Origin: Sordaria brevicollis
Lineage: Eukaryota; Ascomycota; Sordariomycetes; Sordariales; Sordariaceae
Direction: 5' to 3'
Assembly (NCBI GenBank): GCA_033439795.1
Contig: JAUTDP010000002.1
Coordinates: 3,348,001-3,412,000, forward strand
DNA length: 64,000 bases
The position numbers and the translations under genes are program-made. The notes under the pieces are model-generated. The model saw only the letters and a list, made by a program, of their open reading frames with translations, had not been told where the DNA came from and searched no databases. Below are positions 56,769-64,000 of this stretch, in pieces; the stretch's first letter is position 1; every line of letters starts with the position of its first letter.

Positions 56769-59700
56769 ATGCATCTTATCAAGCCTTCATGGCTAAGCCA
56801 TAGCGGTGCGTTTGTATTGTCCCTTGTTAGAGTAGCTTCCCAGCACGCTTCAACATCCATGATGATGTCGCGATCTTGGAACAGACCACTATGTGATGTT
56901 TTGATGGTGATAGAAGCCCAAGCTAACTGGCATCTTGTGTTTTTTCTCCAGGCGAGCAAAAGGACTTTGAAATTTACAGTTGTCACGTCTCTCCGGACGG
57001 CAAGAGACTAGCTACCGCCGGCGGAGATGGCCATGTCCGCGTCTGGTCTGTCGAGGCCATCTTCAACTCCCATGACAGAAGCTACACGAAACCCCGACAG
57101 CTCTGCCACATGAGCCACCACCTCGGAACCATCCATTCCGTCCGATTTTCCCCTAATGGCCGCTACCTCGCTTCCGGCGCCGACGACAAGATCATCTGTA
57201 TCTACCATCTCGACAGCAACCCGCCGTCCCACACATCTACTTTTGGTACGGACAGACATACTGGGGCGCATACACAGTAGAGGACAGAGAGGCAGAGAGC
57301 TGACATGGATCTCAGGTACCAATGAACCGCCCCCGGTTGAAAACTGGAAGACATACAAGCGATTAGTTGGCCACGACAACGATGTGCAAGACCTCGCCTG
57401 GTCTCCCGACAACTCGCTGCTCGTATCAGTCGGTCTCGATTCCAAAATTGTTGTGTGGTCAGGGCATACCTTTGAGAAGCTCAAGACGCTCGCAGTACAT
57501 CAGAGTCACGTCAAGGGCATTACATTCGATCCGGCCAACAAGTTCTTTGCGACAGCGAGCGATGACAGGACCATCAAGATCTTTCGCTACACCGCGCCAG
57601 CGCCGAACGCGACCCAACATGACATGGTCAACAACTTCATTCTGGAAACCTCGATTAGCGTGCCGTTTAAGCACTCGCCGTTGACGACATACTTCCGAAG
57701 ATGTAGTTGGTCTCCAGACGGCAACCACATTGCTGCGGCCAATGCAGTCAATGGCCCAGTGAGCAGCATTGCCATCATCGAGCGTACTGGTTGGGACAGC
57801 GAAATCAACCTGATTGGACACGAAGCTCCGACTGAGGTCTGCATGTTTTCACCACGCTTGTTCTACACACAGAAACCAGACGAGAACTCGGGCGCCAATG
57901 GGGCTGCGTCCCCGGGCTTAGTGACCGTCATCGCGTCCGCTGGGCAGGACAAGACTCTTACCATCTGGAACACAAACACATCTCGGCCAGTCCTGATAAT
58001 TCAGGACATCGCGTCCAAATCAGTCTCCGACCTCGCCTGGACACCGGATGGTCAGACAGTCTTTGCTGCTAGTCTGGATGGTGGCGTTATCGCCGCCCAA
58101 TTCGAGACGGGGGAGCTTGGATGGGTTGCAAAATCAGAAGAGAATGACAAAGCTCTGCAAAAGTATGGCGGGTCCAGGAAGGGAATGGGCACCGCAGAAG
58201 ATGTGGACGGCCTTCATCTAGAGAATCACAGCAAGGAGAAGGAGCTACGAGGAGCCGAGTCAAGAATGGGTGCCCTAATGGGGGATGTAGGCCCTGTGGT
58301 GCAGAAAGAAACCGCCACTACAACCAACGGCGTCAAACCAGCAGCAAAGACAGCCGATACGAACGGCACAGCAACCCCAGCTCCTCCTCCAGAAAAGCCC
58401 GAGGAGGAAAGCGCAGACAAGACAGCCGAGCGAATTGCTGAGCTAAAGTCCCGTGTTACGATCACGAAGGACGGCAAGAAGAGGGTGGCTCCTTTGCTAG
58501 TTTCATCATCTGGAACAGGGTTGTCATCCTTACCGCAAGCACAACTTGTTGGCGCAAGCTCGACAAAGCCAGTCCAAAGCGACGCCCCACAAACGATATT
58601 GGATTTATCAAAACCATATGACGGGCTACCTCGGGGTGGTATTGCGGCAATGCTACTGGGGAATAAGAGAAAGGCAGCTGTCGTGGAGGGAGAGGAAGAG
58701 GAGGAGCCTTCGGCAAAACGCTCAGCTACCGGACCCGTCCCTATTGTGGTGAACGGGGTTGATGGTCTGGAGCCGGCGCCCCTTTCAGCACCTGCTCACG
58801 GCCTTGTTCCTACGCCCGAATTCCTCCGGCCGGCCGTCATTAGCCCCAACATCGCCTACTCTCAGGTTAGGCTGGCGGTCCCTAAAATCCGATCGCACAT
58901 TCTCCGGCCATTGGAGAGGGGCGTTCTCCAAGATGAAACCAGCCCAGAAGACGCAACAAAGGTGCCAGAGAACGTTGTTTTGGAGGCGAAGAACCCCGCG
59001 CACATCCGAGAGCCCGCACGCATCACCGCAACCAAGCGTGGTGCCTTGCTATGGCAGGATTTCGTGCCCCGCGCCATCATTTTGGTCGCTGGCAGCAAAC
59101 ACTTTTGGGCCGCAGCCTGTGAGGACGGGACGCTTCACACATGGTCACCAGCAGGACGGAGACTTATGAATGCTATCATGCTGGAGTCACAACCCGTCAT
59201 CCTCGAAGCGAGGGACTCGTGGCTCCTTTGTGTTACCGCAGTTGGCTTATGCCATGTTTACAACATCAAGACCATGTCGTCGCCTCACCCGCCTGTCTCT
59301 CTGGCACCAATTCTCGACATTGCAATGACCTCGCTTTCACCTCATGGCGCAACTCCAGCACCAGGCGTGACATCTGCTCACCTAAACAGTTCTGGTGTTA
59401 TTGTCGTGACCTTGAGTAACGGAGACGGCTTCTACTATTCAACCAATCTGTATGCTTGGCAACGACTCTCAGAATCTTGGTGGGCCGTCGGCAGTCAGTA
59501 CTGGAACAGCAACGATTCCTCGGTCAGCGCGTTACAAACAACAGCTGTGGGCCCTGTTTCTGGAGCTAAGAACGGCGAAGGAGAGGCCAACGTATCAGCT
59601 GGAATCATCCCCTACCTGGAACGCCATACCACGACTGAGTTCTTGCTCAAAGGCCGTGCCTATACACTTCAGCGTCTCGTTAAGGCCCTCCTTGCCAGAG

Positions 59701-60158
59701 ACGGGTTTGAGAACTTTGAAAGCAGTGTCAGCATTGCTCACCTCGAGAATCGCATTGCGGGCGCCCTAGCCTTGGGCGCACGAGAAGAATTCAGACTCTA
59801 CTTGTTCATGTACGCCAAGAGAATCGGAGCCGAAGGTCAGAAGACCAAGGTTGAGGAGCTATTGAATAGCTTGATCGGAGGAGTTCTGCAAGAAGCAGAA
59901 GACGGAGAGGGTTGGTTTAGCAAACAGGACAAGCTCTGCGGGTGGGACCGTAAGGATCTTCTCCAGGGCGTTGTCCTTATCTTGGGTAAGTTTATCACTT
60001 TTGCTTCTTCTGTTACGTGCAGCTCTTCTAACTTGATGATACTAGGCAAATTCCGCGATCTCCACCGGTTGACTGTACAATACGCCCGAATTCTGGACAT
60101 GACCTTGGGCGACGAGGAGAAGGAGACCACCGAAGAGGGCATGGAGGTGGAGGACTAG
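56769..60158 (+). CDS. hir1: HIR1/HIRA histone chaperone subunit
   Basis: Four exons, 56769-56805, 56952-57245, 57316-59985 and 60046-60158, give 1,037 aa. The first exon is tiny (12 codons plus one base, MHLIKPSWLSHSG). WD40 repeats fill about residues 10-380: CHVSPDGKRLATAGGDGHVRVW, VRFSPNGRYLASGADDKIICIYHL, LAWSPDNSLLVSVGLDSKIVVW, ITFDPANKFFATASDDRTIKIFR, CSWSPDGNHIAAANAV and LTIWNTNTSRPV with LAWTPDGQTVFAASLDGGVI. A low-complexity linker follows, containing the HIRA B-type block (RVTITKDGKKRVAPLLVSS, about 500-520), which binds the ASF1 chaperone in the family. The C-terminal Hira domain covers about residues 700-990 (SKHFWAAACEDGTLHTWSP, ARDSWLLCVTAVGLCHVYN, KDLLQGVVLILG). The HIR complex deposits H3-H4 independently of replication and represses histone genes. 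Confidence 0.95.
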
Positions 60159-61425
60159 GCGTCCAGCCTCGTGTCTGACTTGGTTGGACCCTGCCCCTTG
60201 GTTAGAAAACCCAAGCAAACCAATGCCACCAATTCCACCACCCTCGTATCAACCGGTACCAGAGCCGAAGATGACCGGAGGACCAAGGCGCCCAGGAGTC
60301 CAAGAACTCCGCACAAAGTGGCGGGCCCCAAAGCAAAATACCCCATGGTCACTCGTTCCGCCTCGAAAACTAAGCGTTTCATCTAGCGGATAAGGGGCCG
60401 AGCGTCATCTTGCTGAGGACTAGCTCTGCTGTGAGCATAATGCGGCCTTTCAAAACGGAGAGGATTCAAGATAATCCTCGGCTGCGGGCGCCTAGGTACG
60501 GTGCGATCACTGCTTCGCGACAAAGCTCAATCGACGAGAACACGAATATTCTATCAAAGGCTTCGTATATACCGTGGCCAGTTAACGAGTCGCATTCTTA
60601 TTCGCAAATATCGCGTGGCAGACATTCAGGGAAAAGGGAGTTGGTACCAGGAAACACTCTCTTCCAACGAACCATATCATTAAGTTTATCTTTTCGGTAG
60701 GCGATATCATCGAAAGGTCCACATCCGTGTTAGGTTATCGTTCGGAAGGCCTTCTATAGTTCATTTCGGCGTCAACCGGAGCTATTTGAGGAAAACAGCA
60801 GTGTGATGTGATGCACGTCACCAACAAATAGACAGCTCAGACGGGCATTGAATTTTTCCGTAACAACTTTGCGCCCTGCGTGAAATCGGTGGACATAATC
60901 CATCACATTCCCATCGGCTACCCACCGCAGTTTAACGTGAAAACGAATCTTGTTTTTGAGGCCATCAGTGAAGGATGAAGACGACATAACCGATGGCACA
61001 AACTGAGCATCTCATGATATTGACTTTGGCCAGAAGCTAAAGCAAGCCGACGGCACAGCGCATTCTCGTATTCATTATAGATTATTGAGGTGTGGAAATG
61101 ATAACGGGGCAGCGCATCAAAATTCGCAGATCATAAACTCGTTCAAAGGAAGGGAGGCTGGTTTGTCGTTGCCATGGACACAGCGTACCTGCAATGTCAC
61201 ACTGTCAGTAAACACGATATACCTAATGTGTATTGTACATAAACCGACGTCCCCTTACCCAACAATTTGGTCGCGTTCCCTCCCGCGTTTTCTTTTACAC
61301 CGTCACTCCATCCTGTCTTACCATCATCACACAACAAAAATCTCACCGCCTCACCTTCCAAGATACTTCAATTACCACTGAGAACGAATAATCGTGACAC
61401 CGCACATATTGCACAACTCACCAAC
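60159..61425. other. Intergenic region, about 1.3 kb
   Basis: Contains the HIR1 3' UTR and, near the right end, the promoter of the secreted protein gene. Short frames only; no gene is supported. Confidence 0.5.
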
Positions 61426-61953
61426 ATGAAATTCCTACCGCTCCTATCTTTCCTAACCCTCCCCATGGCGACCGTCCACGCTCAACCAACAGACCCCATA
61501 ATAACCTTATTCCACTCCTTCGCCGAACCCAATTGTAACGAAACGAGTTGGGCAACGGGGTACACTCTTGCACGCTCGCAAGCAACGGGGGATTGTTTGG
61601 GGTTGTATGAGAGCCAGAGTGTTAGTGTGGGATATCTTGATCCTAAATGCCGAGGTTAGTATTTGCCTTCTTCAGTTTCCTCACTCCTTTATAATGGGGA
61701 GAATGTTAGTGTTTAAAAGATGAAGAGGAGGAGCCAAAATTGTTGAGAGTTGGGTGATGGGATTCCCTGGATACTTGTAGGAGTAGAGCATAAAAGCATG
61801 GAAGAACAAGTTGCTAACATGTTGACGACAGTGACGGTCTACACAGAGCAAGGATGTAAAGATCCAGGAGTGGTGATGGGAGTTGGGGGATGTTTTACTG
61901 GTGGAGAGAAAGAAGGGTTGAATGGGTATAAGGTTGATTGTCCTTGGTGGTAA
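61426..61953 (+). CDS. Small secreted six-cysteine protein, function unknown
   Basis: Two exons, 61426-61654 and 61832-61953, give 116 aa. The donor is GTTAGT, with a GCTAAC branch 14 nt before the GACAG acceptor; the intron is long for this window (177 nt). The N-terminus MKFLPLLSFLTLPMATVHA is a clear signal peptide with cleavage expected after VHA. The mature part of about 97 residues has six cysteines (PNCNE, GDCLG, PKCRG, QGCKD, GGCFT, VDCPW), enough for three disulfides, and no membrane span or GPI signal. It ends at DCPWW. This is the profile of a small secreted cysteine-rich fungal protein. I recognise no family, so effector, cell-wall or antimicrobial roles are all open. It is an orphan in this window, 1.3 kb from HIR1. 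Confidence 0.8.
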
Positions 61954-64000
61954 GCTACTGGTGAGCCTAAGAATCTGGAAGCTGTCGATGGGGGGTTGAG
62001 GGACGAGGTGGGGTGCCTAGGTAGTGGCAAGTTGTCGAATTTTGGTCAGAGAGGAAAGTCAACATGGGATCCAGAACGGAAATGGGAGTGTGTTCATCGC
62101 TTCATCGTTCCTGTGCCTGAGTTCGAACGCACTTGAGAGCAGTTCATCTCTTCTCGCGTGCCCGCTGAATGTCCGCACACGTGTGCATGTGCGCTAAAGT
62201 ATGAAGCACGAAGAAAGCAAGTAACGCCACGCCCATGTGGTCTCACGACATTTCGATCAATTTCTGGCAACCGCATAACCCGTTATTTTTGAAATGCGAT
62301 TGCACGGGTTGTCTGTGAAAGGAAAAGCAGCTTTGATCGATTGACTCGTAGGTACGTCCGGTCCGAAGAACGGAATGGTCGGCGAATCTGTGAGAAGTAA
62401 GTATAGCCAAGTATGTATCGTATTTGGAGATGTCGATGTGTGAAGCGCACAAACAATTTTATTACCATGCCTTTGTCTAGAGGTAGGTTGATCATGGATG
62501 TGGTTGAAAGGGCAAGAGCGACCAGGTCTTTCTCATCATAGCCCGGCGGTTATCCGGATCTCGGACCTGAAAAAAGACCCACAAATCCCGTAAGTGGATC
62601 ACCAGGAACAGCTTCGTTATGTGGGTCCAATGGTTCCGGCTAGTGTCCGGTTCCGAACACTTTTACTCCTCGGATGGCCGGCACAGAAGCTGCTCATGAT
62701 TTTTGTAGAGAGACACTCTAACTTCAGGTAGTGTCCCAAGAGATGATACCGGAATGCCGGCGTGCGAGGTGATGTGAAGGGGGGTGTCTTCCTGGATGTC
62801 TTCACCGACTGATTGGCGATATCTCCTCGATGCTCAAATCATTATTCATTGATCCAAAGACATGGGGAATTCGCCTGACACTTCGTCAACATATCATAAA
62901 CCAGAAAGCCTCTCGTAACATTAGATCTGGATGGTGACACTGTTCAATCTTCCACGACAAACACATGGAGTTGACAACAACATGTTCCCTTCTCTCCAGT
63001 GTCTCCGGAGAACCCTCTTCTTTCCCAAGAAAGGGTCGACATAGTTTGGAGCTTATGTATAATCCGGAAGAAGGCTCACTGAAGTCTTCAAGTCCTCACA
63101 ATTTCTTCGAGGAAGAGTCACTGAGCGACTGATAACAGTTGGAGACTCTCCGACCAATCACCAAATCCGCCCTCGTCACGCAGTCCACGATGGTTTTAAG
63201 CTTTGCGCGATGTAACACCCCAGTCTTCCCTTACTAACAATGCTTAGCCACCACTCCACACAACGGCCCGAGTCTTGGCGCTTTTCGCACAGCAAGCCCT
63301 TTTGGGAAGTGTCGGTGGTGGAATACTGCTCGTGTTATCGGTGAGTCGTAAGGGCGGAGGAGGGTAACTTGGTCCTCTCGATTCTTCCACAAAAGTCATG
63401 AGAAGCTTGTACGGGAAGACTATCAAGCGAGGAGTCCCATTTGATGACTGGATGACCTCGTCGAGGGCTTCAAGATAGTTATAGTCTCGTATCTCTCTTG
63501 CTCGAGCAGGTTCAGCTCTCTTGAGATGTCTCGAGGGCGTCCAGCAAGGTGTCGGATCACTGGCTATTCGTCTTGCGGGGCAGAGCCAAATGGGGATATG
63601 GATATTGTACCTGTGAGAAAATCTGTTCATGGCGGTGATAAGAGAAACAGAAAATACGTATGTTTGAGAGAGATGCGTGGGTGACACAGCCTGGTACGTA
63701 CCGTTTCCTTCCTTGGATGGGTGGCTGCGAAACGCCAAGCCAATAGTCACGATATGCTGTTAACAACCACGGCATGGGAAACTGGTTGTGGAGCGGAAGA
63801 AATAGCCGAGCTAGATCAAGGGATTGAGGAAAGCTTAAATTTTTCCCATGGGCTCCTTTCACTTGAAGAGCACGAAGAGTAGTTTGCCCGACACTTGTGG
63901 TGAGGAGAAGTATAGATAATGACTTCTCGCCTGAGAACTCGTTCGTGATTGAACGACGAGCAATACGAAGACAAGTAGCCACCATAAAAGGGCTAGACCC
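61954..64000. other. Right end of the window, about 2 kb, no supported gene
   Basis: Contains the 3' UTR of the secreted protein gene and then scattered short frames. Two overlapping minus-strand frames (63,244-63,750 and 63,557-63,985) have no domain and no consistent splice pattern. An unrecognised gene continuing past 64,000 cannot be excluded. Confidence 0.4.

Noticed and set aside
57156..57315. Upstream ATG in the long HIR1 frame (MAATSLPAP...)
   Set aside because: That part is out of frame with the WD40 repeats encoded there; it becomes the HIR1 frame only after the intron at 57246-57315.

Overview
The window comes from a filamentous ascomycete of the Sordariales, most likely Neurospora or a close relative. 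Protein-coding genes have short introns (about 50-80 nt) with GT-AG borders and GCTAAC/CTGAC-type branch points. The complex I 51 kDa subunit reads almost exactly like the Neurospora protein. A 14-kb AT-rich island shows the mark of RIP (repeat-induced point mutation): CpA and TpG are nearly absent while CpG is kept. I found no bacterial-type operons, CRISPR arrays or prophage.

Layout. 1-11,600: the 3' side of a Q/P/S/N-rich gene running off the left edge, a multi-pass membrane protein gene, and a four-exon adenosine-deaminase-like (ADGF/CECR1) gene, all on the minus strand. About 11,640-25,790: a RIP-degraded repeat island with almost no open frames. It resolves into nested insertions: a DNA transposon (74-bp terminal inverted repeats, 8-bp target duplication), into which a Ty3/gypsy chromovirus-type LTR retrotransposon (204-bp LTRs, 5-bp duplication) and separately a GC-rich, un-RIPed solo LTR (265 bp, 5-bp duplication) inserted. 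All of this sits in an older RIPed sequence. 25,790-28,430: a gene-poor flank.

28,400-64,000 is ordinary euchromatin: SRP40/Nopp140-like nucleolar protein, a 4-TM protein, a PEX11-family peroxisomal protein, a small Gly-rich protein, nuo51 (complex I), dynactin p27, an intron-containing tRNA-Lys(CUU), a short antisense piece of 18S rDNA, a PPCDC-like flavoprotein fused to ankyrin-type repeats, the DEAD-box helicase MAK5, the tRNA ribose methyltransferase TRM7, a GNAT acetyltransferase, two convergent Golgi-type glycosyltransferases (GT15 and GT32-like), a Lys/Ala-rich small protein with a GC-AG intron, the histone chaperone HIR1, and a small secreted six-cysteine protein.

The genes are individually transcribed, as usual in fungi. 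Themes recur but imply no cluster: ribosome and tRNA biogenesis (SRP40, MAK5, TRM7, tRNA-Lys), organelle function (nuo51, PEX11) and secretory glycosylation (GT15, GT32). Two gene pairs are divergent with shared upstream regions (nuo51/dynactin p27 and MAK5/TRM7). Exon joins were worked out by hand from splice consensus and reading phase; for every spliced gene the summed exon length is a multiple of three.
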